Assembly: GCF_015234585.1 (NCBI RefSeq)
Contig: NZ_JADFCM010000008.1
Span: 682,001-746,000 of the forward strand
DNA length: 64,000 nucleotides
From: Pseudalkalibacillus hwajinpoensis
GTDB lineage: Bacteria > Bacillota > Bacilli > Bacillales > Guptibacillaceae
Direction: 5' to 3'
The notes below the pieces were generated by a model. It had not been told where the DNA came from and did no database searches. It saw only the letters and a list, made by a program, of their open reading frames with translations. Below, piece after piece: positions 42,554 to 51,204 of this stretch. Positions within the stretch are counted from its first letter, which is position 1; every line of letters begins with the position of its first letter. Made by a program: the position numbers and the translations under genes.

Positions 42554-42841
42554 ATGATGAACTTGAAATTTATTTTATCTCACCCATTTATCAAGGTAAT
42601 TAGAAAAATGGAACGTACGGAACAGAAAACGCTAGAGCAGGAGCACGATTTAGAACTATATGAAGATCGGATAGTTGTTGGACATAAACATTTTGCGATC
42701 AAAGATGTCTTTGATATGTCCTATCGATTTCAATCGACGCTTTATGGTTTTTTATATCTTCATACAAATAGTGGTGTTGAATCATTTATTATCAAAAAGG
42801 ATCCCACTGTTTTTATTAATGAATACCGCAAGCTTGTGTAA
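42554..42841 (+). CDS. Hypothetical protein (about 95 aa)
   Basis: A basic start (NLKFILSHPFIKVIRKMERTEQK) is followed by a compact beta-rich part (LELYEDRIVVGHKHFAIKDVFDMSYRF, LYLHTNSGVESFIIKKDPTVFINEYRKL) that looks like a small PH-like domain. No family firmly recognised. Start ambiguous between ATG 42554, ATG 42557 and TTG 42563; the SD AGG lies at 42551. Confidence 0.55.
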   Translation: MMNLKFILSHPFIKVIRKMERTEQKTLEQEHDLELYEDRIVVGHKHFAIKDVFDMSYRFQSTLYGFLYLHTNSGVESFIIKKDPTVFINEYRKLV

Positions 42842-42930
42842 GGAATAGCATAGCGTCTTAAGAAATAGTGTAGAGAAGGGAGTCAGATTTCTTTAGAGAT
42901 AAAGGTGATTGAAGAAGGAGGCGAAATAAG

Positions 42931-43800
42931 ATGGGGATTGAGAAAACGGTTGTTCTATCAAACGGTGTTAAAATGCCTTATCTTGGTTTTGGTGCTTTTA
43001 AACTAAATGGGGAAGATGCCTACAGCGCTGTTAAAGTTGCCATTGAAACGGGGTACCGCGGCATTGATACAGCTTCCTATTATGAGAATGAAGAAGCAGT
43101 GGGTCGCGCGATTAAGGATTCAGGAATTCCACGCGAAGAGCTGTTTATTACTTCTAAAGTTTGGAACGATGAGCAGGGCTATAATGCAACGCTTGCTGCT
43201 TTTGAAAGATCGCTGGAACGATTGGGCACTGATTATCTTGATTTGTATTTAATTCACTGGCCAGTTCCTCACTTATTTCTTGAAACATGGCAAGCGCTAG
43301 AGAAGCTCTATCATGAAGGAAAGGTATGTGCTATTGGTGTTAGTAACTTTGAGACGCACCATCTAGAAGCCATTTCTCGTATCTCAACCGTCAAACCTGT
43401 TCTCAATCAAATTGAGTTACACCCTGAGTTAATACAGGGTGAACTAAGAGATTACTGTCGATCAAAAGGAATTCAGGTCCAGGCATGGTCACCGTTAAAA
43501 CGAGGTCAGGTGTTAAAGAATCCGGTGATTCAAGCAGTTAGCGAACGTTATGGTAAAACACCTGCACAAATTGTTCTTAGATGGTGTCTTCAGCATCAGA
43601 TTTTGTTGAATGTGAAGTCCTCCCATAGCGAGCGGATTAAAGAGAATGCAGCTATTTTTGATTTTAATTTAACTGATGAAGAGATGGTTTCCATCGATTC
43701 TCTTCATTCTGACAGCCGTATAGCGCATCATCCTGATAACCTGGACTTTTACGAAAAAACGGTTCCGGGATTTAAGAAATCTGAATATACTTCTTCCTAA
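42931..43800 (+). CDS. Aldo/keto reductase
   Basis: 289 residues, NADPH-dependent TIM-barrel oxidoreductase. Catalytic tetrad visible: Asp in GIDTASYY, Tyr of the same motif, Lys in FITSKVWND and His in YLIHWPVP. NADPH site near the C-terminus in LLNVKSSHSERIKEN. Resembles YvgN/YtbE-type enzymes that reduce methylglyoxal and other aldehydes. ATG with GAAGGAGG upstream. Confidence 0.92.
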   Translation: MGIEKTVVLSNGVKMPYLGFGAFKLNGEDAYSAVKVAIETGYRGIDTASYYENEEAVGRAIKDSGIPREELFITSKVWNDEQGYNATLAAFERSLERLGTDYLDLYLIHWPVPHLFLETWQALEKLYHEGKVCAIGVSNFETHHLEAISRISTVKPVLNQIELHPELIQGELRDYCRSKGIQVQAWSPLKRGQVLKNPVIQAVSERYGKTPAQIVLRWCLQHQILLNVKSSHSERIKENAAIFDFNLTDEEMVSIDSLHSDSRIAHHPDNLDFYEKTVPGFKKSEYTSS

Positions 43801-43828
43801 AAAAGACGCCTATAAAGGCGTCTTTTGC
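43801..43828. terminator. Bidirectional terminator
   Basis: AAAAGACGCC/GGCGTCTTTT with a 6-base loop. Confidence 0.85.
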
Positions 43829-43834
43829 TATGTT

Positions 43835-44335
43835 CTAGCGGCCCCAAACGTCAAGTAATGGTCCATTAACACCAAAAATAGGATCCGTTGCAGGTAATGA
43901 AACATTCTTAATGTTATCGATGGCATCTTTTCGTTCATCGGCTTTTCCTGTTCTAAGATCGTGGGGCATACCGGCTGGATAAGCCCCTACTACGCGGAAA
44001 TCGGTCGAGGATGCTTCTTTTTTATGTCCCACACCAGCAGGAATGACGACAACATCTCCTACTGTCACTTCAACCGTTTTTCCGTTTTCTCCTCCAAATG
44101 TAATAGAAGCCTCTCCTTTAATCACTCCAAGTACTTCGTGGCTGTTGCTGTGATAATGATGATAAGAAAAGACGCCATTCTCCCACGCATTAGTCCAATT
44201 GTTTTCTTTGAAAATCTTCATACAATTACCGGGATGATCTAGCGCTCCTGGATAGAGAATAAGCGGATGGAACGGGTTGTTTGGAATGTTACCATCATCT
44301 TCAAACGTTATCGTTTTTATTTGGTGCTTTTCCAT
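43835..44335 (-). CDS. Cupin-domain protein (YjlB-like)
   Basis: 166 residues, single cupin barrel. Motif 1 is HHYHSNSHEVLGVIKGEASI, with metal-ligand histidines and glutamate; motif 2 is GDVVVIPAGVGHKKEA. The N-terminal HPLILYPGAL segment and the GMPHDLRTGKADER end match YjlB-type Firmicute proteins of unknown reaction. Single gene convergent with the aldo/keto reductase. Confidence 0.85.
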   Translation of the reverse strand: MEKHQIKTITFEDDGNIPNNPFHPLILYPGALDHPGNCMKIFKENNWTNAWENGVFSYHHYHSNSHEVLGVIKGEASITFGGENGKTVEVTVGDVVVIPAGVGHKKEASSTDFRVVGAYPAGMPHDLRTGKADERKDAIDNIKNVSLPATDPIFGVNGPLLDVWGR

Positions 44336-44477
44336 ATGATCACTCCTTAGTCCTTTTGTATACGTTTTCGAGAAATTTGAAACATGTATCAGCGTTTAGG
44401 ATATGACAATCAGGGAATTTATGTATCGAATCACATCTTCCCCCTTAGAAATGTGATTTAAAAGATGAGTATTTTAG

Positions 44478-44506
44478 TTGACTAACTTGTCTATACAAGA
44501 TAAACT
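44478..44506 (+). promoter_or_regulatory. Promoter of the trehalose operon
   Basis: -35 TTGACT, 17-base spacer, -10 TAAACT. The first TreR operator fills the spacer, so repressor and polymerase exclude each other. Confidence 0.65.
44486..44499. promoter_or_regulatory. TreR operator 1
   Basis: CTTGTCTATACAAG, close to the TTGTATATACAA operator known for B. subtilis TreR. Lies between -35 and -10. Confidence 0.7.
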
Positions 44507-44522
44507 GCATGTGTAAGATAAA

Positions 44523-44536
44523 CTTGTATAGACAAG
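44523..44536. promoter_or_regulatory. TreR operator 2
   Basis: CTTGTATAGACAAG, the exact reverse complement of operator 1, centred 37 bases further downstream in the transcribed leader. Confidence 0.7.
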
Positions 44537-44548
44537 ATAGAATATAAA

Positions 44549-44562
44549 TGAAAGCGGTTGAA
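44549..44562 (+). promoter_or_regulatory. Candidate cre site (CcpA catabolite repression)
   Basis: TGAAAGCGGTTGAA, close to the cre consensus TGWAAGCGNTWNCA, downstream of the promoter where CcpA would block elongation. Confidence 0.5.
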
Positions 44563-44576
44563 AGGGGAATGTTCTT

Positions 44577-45074
44577 ATGTTGAAAAAACTATTTGGTAAA
44601 AAAGAAAAGCTGTCAGAAGAGGTTATATACGCTCCTTTAAACGGAGATGTTGTTGAACTTGAAAAAGTTCCAGATCCAACATTTTCACAAAAAATGATGG
44701 GAGACGGTGTTGCGATTGAGCCAAAAGACGGAAAAGTCGTTTCGCCAGTCAACGGGAAAGTAATCCAGTTCTTCCATACGAAGCATGCGGTTGGAATTGA
44801 ATCTGAATCAGGTCTTGAAATTTTGATCCACGTTGGTTTAGAAACAGTTAACATGGGTGGAGAAGGATTTGAAGGTCACGTAAAAGAAGGCGACAAGGTA
44901 AAAGTTGGCGATCCTCTCATCACAGTTGATCTTGATCTTGTTAAGGAGAAAGCAGCGAGTACGATTACGCCTGTGATTATTACAAATGCTGATGTTCTTG
45001 AAAATGTTGAGAAGAAATATACAGTCGGCGCTTCAAATGAGACTGAAATTATGACAACCAAAGTAAAAGGATAA
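44577..45074 (+). CDS. PTS glucose-type EIIA protein of the trehalose operon
   Basis: 165 residues. The phosphorylated His85 is in [11 protein letters not shown]; the second conserved His70 is in FHTKHAVGI. The N-terminal [29 protein letters not shown] is typical of Crr/YpqE-type EIIA domains. It supplies the EIIA that the downstream EIIBC protein lacks. First gene of the operon, with AAAGGGG before its ATG. Confidence 0.9.
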   Translation: MLKKLFGKKEKLSEEVIYAPLNGDVVELEKVPDPTFSQKMMGDGVAIEPKDGKVVSPVNGKVIQFFHTKHAVGIESESGLEILIHVGLETVNMGGEGFEGHVKEGDKVKVGDPLITVDLDLVKEKAASTITPVIITNADVLENVEKKYTVGASNETEIMTTKVKG

Positions 45075-45086
45075 AGTTATGAACTT

Positions 45087-45121
45087 CCTAAGAGAGTGCG
45101 CTATATATCAACTCTCTTAGG
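45087..45121 (+). other. Intercistronic hairpin between EIIA and treP
   Basis: CCTAAGAGAGT/ACTCTCTTAGG with a 13-base loop and no strong T run, so more likely an RNA stabiliser or processing site than a full terminator. Confidence 0.5.
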
Positions 45122-45154
45122 ATCTATCTAATTATTTCTAAGGGGGAAGAAAAC

Positions 45155-46558
45155 ATGGCGATTAATCGAGAGTCTGTCGAACAGATCCTGGAAGCCATAG
45201 GCGGTAAGGAAAATATTTCGACCGCAACACATTGTGTAACCCGTCTGCGTCTTGTTTTACATGATGAAAGTAAAGTAGATACAAAAGCACTTGAAGAGAA
45301 CGAGCTTGTCAAAGGTTCTTTTTCGGCGAATGGACAGTTTCAGGTAGTCATTGGTCAAGGAACCGTTGATAAAGTATTTAAGATCTTTGCTGAGATGGCA
45401 GATATTGAAAGCGCGTCCAAACAGGACGTGAAAGATGCGGCTGCAAGTAAACAAAATATCCTCCAGCGCGGTGTGAAAACACTTGCTGATATTTTTATAC
45501 CGATTTTACCTGCAATCGTAACAGCTGGTTTGCTTCTTGGGATTAATAATATTCTCACAGCACCGGATATCTTCTTTAGTGATCCACTTGTAGAGGTGTA
45601 TCCACAGTGGGCAGATTTAGCGAGTATTATTAACCTGATTGCTAACACAGCCTTCGTCTTTTTACCTGGCTTAATTGGTTGGTCAGCAGCGAAGCAATTT
45701 GGCGGAAGTCCATTGCTCGGTATTGTACTAGGTCTTATTCTTGTTCACCCTGATCTCCTCAATGCATGGGCATATGGAGAAGCCGACGATATTCCAACAT
45801 GGAATTTGTTCGGACTTGAAATAGAGAAGATTGGGTATCAAGGGCAAGTCTTGCCTGTTCTTGTGTCAGCTTATATATTAGCCAAAATTGAAACTTTTCT
45901 TAATAAGCGGATTCCAGATTCCATTCAAATGCTCATTGTGGCTCCTGTTGCCTTGCTCGTAACTGGATTCCTAGCGTTTACTCTTATTGGACCGGTGACA
46001 TTCTGGATTGCGAATCTCTTAACGGATGGTTTTATTGGATTATTTGATTTTGCACCAGCTATTGGTGGATTAGTGTATGGGGCTTTATATGCGCCACTCG
46101 TTATCACGGGAATGCACCATACGTTCCTTGCTGTAGATTTGCAGTTAATCGGCAGTACGGGAAGCACATTCTTATGGCCGATGCTGGCACTTTCCAACAT
46201 CGCCCAGGGTGCAGCGGCACTTGCGATGATGCTGATTACACGTAATGAGAAAACGAAAGGACTTGCAGGTACTTCAGCTGTCTCTGCTTTCCTAGGCGTC
46301 ACTGAACCTGCGCTATTCGGTGTGAATTTACGCTTTAAGTTCCCGTTCTTTGCAGCGATTATTGGTTCAGCTGTGGCTGGTCTTGTTATTACGGTCAGTG
46401 GTGTTGAAGCAACATCGATCGGTGTAGGTGGTATACCTGGCTTCCTTTCAATCTTTAAAGAATACTGGGGTGCTTTCTTTATGGGGATGGCCATCGCACT
46501 CGTCGTACCATTTGTTTTAACATTCTTGTATGGGAAAGTTAGAAAAGTAAGTGAGTAA
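45155..46558 (+). CDS. treP: PTS trehalose-specific EIIBC component
   Basis: 467 residues. The EIIB domain (about 1-90) has the phosphocysteine Cys27 in ATHCVTRLR, and EIIC (about 105-460) about ten spans with GITEPALFG-like LGVTEPALFGVNLRF and MHHTFLAVDLQLIG. No EIIA domain, matching B. subtilis TreP; the EIIA upstream fills in. Brings trehalose in as trehalose-6-phosphate. Substrate is inferred from linked treA and treR. ATG with AAGGGGG. Confidence 0.9.
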   Translation: MAINRESVEQILEAIGGKENISTATHCVTRLRLVLHDESKVDTKALEENELVKGSFSANGQFQVVIGQGTVDKVFKIFAEMADIESASKQDVKDAAASKQNILQRGVKTLADIFIPILPAIVTAGLLLGINNILTAPDIFFSDPLVEVYPQWADLASIINLIANTAFVFLPGLIGWSAAKQFGGSPLLGIVLGLILVHPDLLNAWAYGEADDIPTWNLFGLEIEKIGYQGQVLPVLVSAYILAKIETFLNKRIPDSIQMLIVAPVALLVTGFLAFTLIGPVTFWIANLLTDGFIGLFDFAPAIGGLVYGALYAPLVITGMHHTFLAVDLQLIGSTGSTFLWPMLALSNIAQGAAALAMMLITRNEKTKGLAGTSAVSAFLGVTEPALFGVNLRFKFPFFAAIIGSAVAGLVITVSGVEATSIGVGGIPGFLSIFKEYWGAFFMGMAIALVVPFVLTFLYGKVRKVSE

Positions 46559-46565
46559 ATAAAAA

Positions 46566-46623
46566 GGAGCGATATCATCAGGCACTTAAGCTGCTCCGAT
46601 GGTATCGCCTTTGTTTGTTTTTT
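46566..46623 (+). terminator. Terminator-like structure between treP and treA
   Basis: GCGATATCATC/GATGGTATCGC (one G-T pair) with an 18-base loop followed by TTTGTTTGTTTTTT. Would lower treA-treR expression relative to the PTS genes. Confidence 0.6.
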
Positions 46624-46650
46624 CAAGTATACAATTAGGAGTTGAATGAT

Positions 46651-48342
46651 ATGCAACAACCATGGTGGAAGAAGTCAGTCGTTTATCAAATTTATCCGAA
46701 AAGCTTTAATGATACAACTGGTAACGGTACGGGGGATATTCAAGGCATTATCGAAAAACTGGATTATTTAAGTGAACTTGGAGTTGATGTCGTTTGGCTA
46801 ACACCAATCTATGATTCACCTCAGAATGACAATGGATATGATATTCGAGACTACTTTAGTATTTATGAAGAGTATGGAACAATGGAGGATTTCGATCGTC
46901 TCCTTCAAGAAGCCCATTCAAAAGGCATTAAGATCATTATGGATATCGTTGTAAATCATACGTCAACCGAACATCAGTGGTTCGTCGAGTCTCGTAAATC
47001 AAAGGATAATCCTTATCGAGACTATTACATCTGGAAAGATGGCGTAAATGGAGCAGAACCAACAAACTGGCAGTCAAAATTCGGTGGTAATGCGTGGCAG
47101 TTTGATAAAGAAACCGGTCAATATTACTTGCATCTTTTTGATGTCACACAGGCTGATCTTAACTGGGAGAATGAAAAAGTAAGAGATGAAGTGTATGATA
47201 TGATGACATTCTGGTTTGAAAAAGGGGTCGATGGTTTTCGTCTCGATGTGATTAACCTTATTTCGAAAGATCAGAATTTCCCAAATGATGATGGTTCTGT
47301 AGCTCCTGGAGACGGACGTAAATTCTATACAGATGGTCCAAAAGTGCATGAGTATATGAACGAAATGAATCGCAATGTGTTTATGAAATATAACAGCATG
47401 ACGGTTGGGGAGATGTCTTCAACAACGATTGACAACTGCATTAAATACTCTAATCCTAAGCGAAATGAATTGAGCATGACATTCAATTTCCATCATTTAA
47501 AAGTCGATTATCCTGATGGAGAAAAGTGGTCTGTAGCCGATTTTGATTTCCTAAAGCTAAAAGAAATTCTATCGACATGGCAGGCGGAAATGTATGAAGG
47601 TGGAGGCTGGAATGCCCTCTTCTGGTGTAACCATGACCAGCCCAGAATCGTATCACGCTATGGGAATGACGGGGAGTACAGACGTGAGTCAGCCAAAATG
47701 CTAGCGACAACAATGCACCTGATGCAAGGTACTCCGTATATTTATCAGGGAGAAGAAATTGGGATGACGAATCCAAAGTTTGATGCGATCTCATCTTATC
47801 GCGATGTAGAGTCGTTGAATATTTACTCCATTCTTAAAGAGGAAAAAGGGTATAGTGAAGAGGAAGTACTCGAGATTTTGCGTCATAAATCAAGAGATAA
47901 CTCAAGAACGCCTGTTCAATGGAATTCAGAAGCAAACGCTGGGTTTACAACAGGGGAACCATGGATACCCGTTGCGAAAAACTATGAAGACATTAACGTC
48001 GAAGATACTCTTAATGAGAGTCATTCAGTATTTGAACATTATCAGAAGCTAATCGCACTTAGAAAAAATATGGATTTGATCACATACGGTGACTATGAGC
48101 TTCTTTTAGCTGAACACCCACAGCTTTTCGCTTATGTAAGGAACGGTGAAAATGAAAAGCTTCTTGTGATCAATAATTTCTATGAAAGTGAAGTAACGTT
48201 TGAACTTCCGGAAGATATGGAAGTAAATGGTTATCACGCAGAGGTTCTATTATCGAATTATGAAGACACCCCTAACACTTTCAAGAAAGTGTCATTGCGA
48301 CCATATGAGTCGATTGCTTATCATCTAACTAAGGCAAGGTGA
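46651..48342 (+). CDS. treA: Alpha,alpha-phosphotrehalase (trehalose-6-phosphate hydrolase)
   Basis: 563 residues, GH13 alpha-amylase fold. Conserved regions: DIVVNHTS (I), GFRLDVINL with the nucleophile Asp (II), the acid Glu in TVGEMSS (III) and WCNHDQPR (IV). The start WWKKSVVYQIYPKSFND is shared with TreA/TreC (B. subtilis TreA 561 aa). Splits trehalose-6-phosphate to glucose and glucose-6-phosphate. ATG 46651 with TTAGGAG nine bases before it. Confidence 0.93.
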   Translation: MQQPWWKKSVVYQIYPKSFNDTTGNGTGDIQGIIEKLDYLSELGVDVVWLTPIYDSPQNDNGYDIRDYFSIYEEYGTMEDFDRLLQEAHSKGIKIIMDIVVNHTSTEHQWFVESRKSKDNPYRDYYIWKDGVNGAEPTNWQSKFGGNAWQFDKETGQYYLHLFDVTQADLNWENEKVRDEVYDMMTFWFEKGVDGFRLDVINLISKDQNFPNDDGSVAPGDGRKFYTDGPKVHEYMNEMNRNVFMKYNSMTVGEMSSTTIDNCIKYSNPKRNELSMTFNFHHLKVDYPDGEKWSVADFDFLKLKEILSTWQAEMYEGGGWNALFWCNHDQPRIVSRYGNDGEYRRESAKMLATTMHLMQGTPYIYQGEEIGMTNPKFDAISSYRDVESLNIYSILKEEKGYSEEEVLEILRHKSRDNSRTPVQWNSEANAGFTTGEPWIPVAKNYEDINVEDTLNESHSVFEHYQKLIALRKNMDLITYGDYELLLAEHPQLFAYVRNGENEKLLVINNFYESEVTFELPEDMEVNGYHAEVLLSNYEDTPNTFKKVSLRPYESIAYHLTKAR

Positions 48343-48346
48343 GTCT

Positions 48347-49066
48347 ATGAAGCAAACCAAGTACCAGCAAATATATAATGATCTCTCTCTGAATATACAA
48401 AATGGTACCTATCAACCGAATACTAAATTACCTTCAGAACACGAGTTAGCGGAAGCGTACGGAACATCTCGAGAGACGATTCGTAAAGCTCTTAATTTGC
48501 TTTCTCAAAATGGTTTGATTCAGAAAATTAAAGCGCGAGGATCTGTCGTTCTCGACCTTAACCGCTATGAATTTCCGGTTTCTGGTCTTGTGAGCTTTAA
48601 GGAAATCTCTCAAAAAATGAATCGCTCTTCTCGTACCATCGTTCATGATCTAGAAAAAAATCTTCCATCGAAATGGGTTGCTGAGCAGTTGGAGCTAAAA
48701 GATAATGCGCAAGTATGGCATGTTGTAAGAGCTCGTGAAATAGATGGAGAGAAAATTATACTGGATCGCGATTATTTTCCAGTAGAATTTGTTCCTGAGC
48801 TGACAAAATCGATTTGTGAGAATTCGATCTATGATTATTTAGAGAATGATCTTGGCCTTGTTGTAAGCTATGCTAAAAAGGAAATTGTAGTGGAAGAGGC
48901 GGATGAAGAGGATCGTCTCTACCTGGATTTGCATGATTACAATCATGTTGTCGTGGTTCGAAACTACGTTTATTTAAATGACACTACATTAATTGAGTAT
49001 ACTGAATCAAGGCACCGGCTTGATAAATTTAGATTTGTTGATTTTGCTAGACGCGAAAAGCAATAA
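48347..49066 (+). CDS. treR: GntR-family trehalose operon repressor
   Basis: 239 residues. N-terminal winged helix (KLPSEHELAEAYGTSRETIRKALNLLSQNGLIQKIKARGSVV) and a C-terminal UTRA ligand domain (about 95-235, ending YTESRHRLDKFRFVDFARR). B. subtilis TreR (238 aa) is inactivated by trehalose-6-phosphate. It starts four bases after treA and probably binds the two operators before the EIIA gene. Confidence 0.93.
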   Translation: MKQTKYQQIYNDLSLNIQNGTYQPNTKLPSEHELAEAYGTSRETIRKALNLLSQNGLIQKIKARGSVVLDLNRYEFPVSGLVSFKEISQKMNRSSRTIVHDLEKNLPSKWVAEQLELKDNAQVWHVVRAREIDGEKIILDRDYFPVEFVPELTKSICENSIYDYLENDLGLVVSYAKKEIVVEEADEEDRLYLDLHDYNHVVVVRNYVYLNDTTLIEYTESRHRLDKFRFVDFARREKQ

Positions 49067-49067
49067 G

Positions 49068-49101
49068 AGAAGCGCTCCTATGATTAGGAGCGCTTCTTTA
49101 T
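49068..49101 (+). terminator. Terminator of the trehalose operon
   Basis: AGAAGCGCTCCTA and complement with loop TGAT, then TTTATC. Confidence 0.8.
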
Positions 49102-49177
49102 CTTACTGTCATATTGAATTTTCCTGGTTGAGTAGTAATAATAAAAAAAAGAGTTAGATTGGAGAGGAGTCTTTCAT

Positions 49178-49669
49178 TTGAGAGTTAATGAAGAAAACAT
49201 CTATCTTGTGAAAGCTGAAAACGATCATATTAATGCGTTGAAATCATTCACTCTAGATGAAAGGCAGCTCGCTTTCACGTCGATGCCAGTCCCTGCATAT
49301 GAGAAATGCCAGATCGATCATGATCGCTTTCCTGTGGTTATTATGGAAAAGGATCAGCCAGTTGGCTTTTTCGTTCTAGATCGTGGGGATGATACCTTCT
49401 CGTATTCAGATAATACTAAGGCCGTTCTGTTAAGAGCGTATTCAATCAATCGACCTGAGCAAGGAAGAGGGATTGCGAAAGCCTCTTTACAGCTGCTAGA
49501 ACAGTTTGTAAAAAGGCATTTCCCTAATTGTCATGAAATCGTTCTTGGGGTTAATGAAGACAATGAAGCAGCTAAGAAGATTTATTTAGGAGCGGGGTTT
49601 ATTCATACTAATAAGAAAAAGAATGGGCGCTCAGGGCCTCAGGCTATTCTAAAATATCCAGTTATATAG
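49178..49669 (+). CDS. GNAT-family N-acetyltransferase
   Basis: 163 residues. Acetyl-CoA motif A is LRAYSINRPEQGRGIAKASLQLLEQF, and motif B EIVLGVNEDNEAAKKIYLGAGFIHT. Substrate not predictable. TTG start with GGAGAGGAG upstream. It shares its terminator with the convergent SinI-like gene. Confidence 0.83.
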   Translation: MRVNEENIYLVKAENDHINALKSFTLDERQLAFTSMPVPAYEKCQIDHDRFPVVIMEKDQPVGFFVLDRGDDTFSYSDNTKAVLLRAYSINRPEQGRGIAKASLQLLEQFVKRHFPNCHEIVLGVNEDNEAAKKIYLGAGFIHTNKKKNGRSGPQAILKYPVI

Positions 49670-49686
49670 CATCGTTCTTTACAACT

Positions 49687-49717
49687 AAAAAGCCAGGAGA
49701 ATTTACTCCTGGCTTTT
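49687..49717. terminator. Bidirectional terminator
   Basis: AAAAGCCAGGAG/CTCCTGGCTTTT, loop of seven bases, T or A runs on both sides. Confidence 0.85.
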
Positions 49718-49843
49718 GATACACGCTTTTTGTAGGCTATATTCTATTAAGAATGCTTGGAATTCTTCTTTAGTGACATAAGCTTCCATTGCTTCTTCCA
49801 CGACAACATGCCATTCTTCAGGCAAATAAGAGTTTTCTTTCAA
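49703..49843 (-). CDS. SinI-like anti-repressor (46 aa)
   Basis: A TTG start at 49843 with GGGGGA seven bases upstream, 46 codons, and a TAA inside the terminator hairpin. The sequence ENSYLPEEWHVVVEEAMEAY followed by VTKEEFQAFLIEYSL matches the SinI domain pattern: acidic start, EW-x4-A-x-E-A motif and a second helix beginning with a S/T-x-E-E-F/I turn. In B. subtilis SinI binds SinR through these helices and relieves repression of biofilm genes. A partner SinR is not in the window. An inverted repeat lies just upstream. Confidence 0.65.
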   Translation of the reverse strand: MKENSYLPEEWHVVVEEAMEAYVTKEEFQAFLIEYSLQKACIKSQE

Positions 49844-49862
49844 GACTCATTCCCCCTGCAAC

Positions 49863-49902
49863 GATAATGTTAACCTATTGTGTATATATGGTTAACATTA
49901 TC
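49863..49902. promoter_or_regulatory. Perfect 13-bp inverted repeat between the SinI-like and nitronate monooxygenase genes
   Basis: GATAATGTTAACC and GGTTAACATTATC separated by 14 bases. Located just before the ribosome-binding site of the minus-strand gene and about 110 bases before the plus-strand start. A strong operator candidate; regulator unknown. Confidence 0.5.
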
Positions 49903-50012
49903 ATAGCGGTAGATCAATCGAATTGCAATATAAATTCCTCAGCGTAATTGGAAGGAGTCATTCTTTTTATAAAGAAGTATTTGAAAGGGCAAAGGAAGAG
50001 ATAGAAAGGAAG

Positions 50013-51107
50013 ATGGTAGTCTTGTGGAATGAAACTCTCGTAACTTCCATATTAAACATCGAATACCCGATCGTACAGGCGGGAATGGCCGGAGGGGTGA
50101 CAACACCTCAATTAGTTGCTTCTGTATCGAATACGGGAGGCTTAGGCAGCTTAGGGGCTGGGTACATGACACCTGATCAAATGCGGATCGCGATAAAAGA
50201 CATTAAACAGTTCACGTCAAGGGCTTTTGCTGTTAACTTGTTTATTCCTGAGGAGGATCACTCCTCCAATGAAGTGGTGGAGCAGACGAAGCAGGTGCTT
50301 CAGTGCTATGCTACAAAACTTGGTATAGAAGACTATAGTTATAAAGAGAAGCCTTTTTCGGTTTTAAAAAAAGAATACAAAGAAAAGCTTAAGATTTTAA
50401 TAGAGGCAGATGTACCTGTATGTAGCTTTACTTTTGGAATTCCTTCAAAAGAGGATGTCCAGCAACTAAAGCGTAAAGGAATGATCCTTATCGGAACGGC
50501 AACGACGGTAAATGAAGCCATTATCAATGAAGAGAGAGGAATGGATCTTGTGGTGATGCAAGGGGCAGAAGCGGGTGGACATCGTGGCAATTTTGAAAGT
50601 GAAGTTAATTCGTCTCTTGTCGGTATTTCCTCTCTTATCCCACAAACAGTTGATGCCATAGAGATTCCTGTTATAGCGGCTGGTGGAATCATGGATGGAC
50701 GAGGAATTCTCAGTATGCTCGTTCTTGGAGCTGGAGCTGTTCAGATGGGAACAGCATTTGTGACGTGTCAAGAAAGTGGGGCTCACCCTCTTCACAAACA
50801 AGCGATATTAACGAGCACGGAAGAACAAACAATGATCACACCCGTATTTAGTGGGAAGTCTGCTCGTGGTATAAAAAATGATTTTATTACCGAAATGACT
50901 GAATCTAACTTACCAATGTTGCCTGGTTACCCAGTGTTAAACACGTTAACAAAAGAGATTCGTAAACAAGCAGCTGAGCAAAATCATCCTGAATGGATGT
51001 CATTGTGGTCGGGGCAAAACCCACGGTTGAGTACTTCGAAATCCGCGGAGGAAATAATTCGAGATAGCGTCTCAGAGGTAAATAACATCATCAATAGGAT
51101 TTCGTAA
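50013..51107 (+). CDS. Nitronate monooxygenase (2-nitropropane dioxygenase-like)
   Basis: 364 residues, FMN-dependent TIM barrel. Features: YPIVQAGMAGGVTTPQLVASVSNTGGLGSLGAGYM, VCSFTFGIPS, GMDLVVMQGAEAGGHRG with the catalytic His, IAAGGIMDGRG and GAGAVQMGTAFV. Similar to B. subtilis YrpB. Oxidises propionate-3-nitronate and related toxic nitro compounds. Start chosen at ATG 50013 behind AGAAAGGA; TTG 50022 is possible, and the frame is open upstream to 49923. Confidence 0.88.
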   Translation: MVVLWNETLVTSILNIEYPIVQAGMAGGVTTPQLVASVSNTGGLGSLGAGYMTPDQMRIAIKDIKQFTSRAFAVNLFIPEEDHSSNEVVEQTKQVLQCYATKLGIEDYSYKEKPFSVLKKEYKEKLKILIEADVPVCSFTFGIPSKEDVQQLKRKGMILIGTATTVNEAIINEERGMDLVVMQGAEAGGHRGNFESEVNSSLVGISSLIPQTVDAIEIPVIAAGGIMDGRGILSMLVLGAGAVQMGTAFVTCQESGAHPLHKQAILTSTEEQTMITPVFSGKSARGIKNDFITEMTESNLPMLPGYPVLNTLTKEIRKQAAEQNHPEWMSLWSGQNPRLSTSKSAEEIIRDSVSEVNNIINRIS

Positions 51108-51148
51108 TCAAGATACATCCAGCATACTAACCATATCCAAATGAACGT

Positions 51149-51186
51149 GAAGAAGCCCTTCTCATACGCATGAGAAGGGCTTCTTC
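51149..51186 (+). terminator. Rho-independent terminator
   Basis: GAAGAAGCCCTTCTCAT and complement with a 4-base loop. Confidence 0.8.
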
Positions 51187-51204
51187 AATGGCTTGCATTG
51201 ATAG

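Noticed and set aside
45925..46659. 244-codon open frame on the minus strand inside treP
   Set aside because: Exact antisense of a well-conserved EIIC domain; low-complexity, no ribosome-binding site, no family resemblance.
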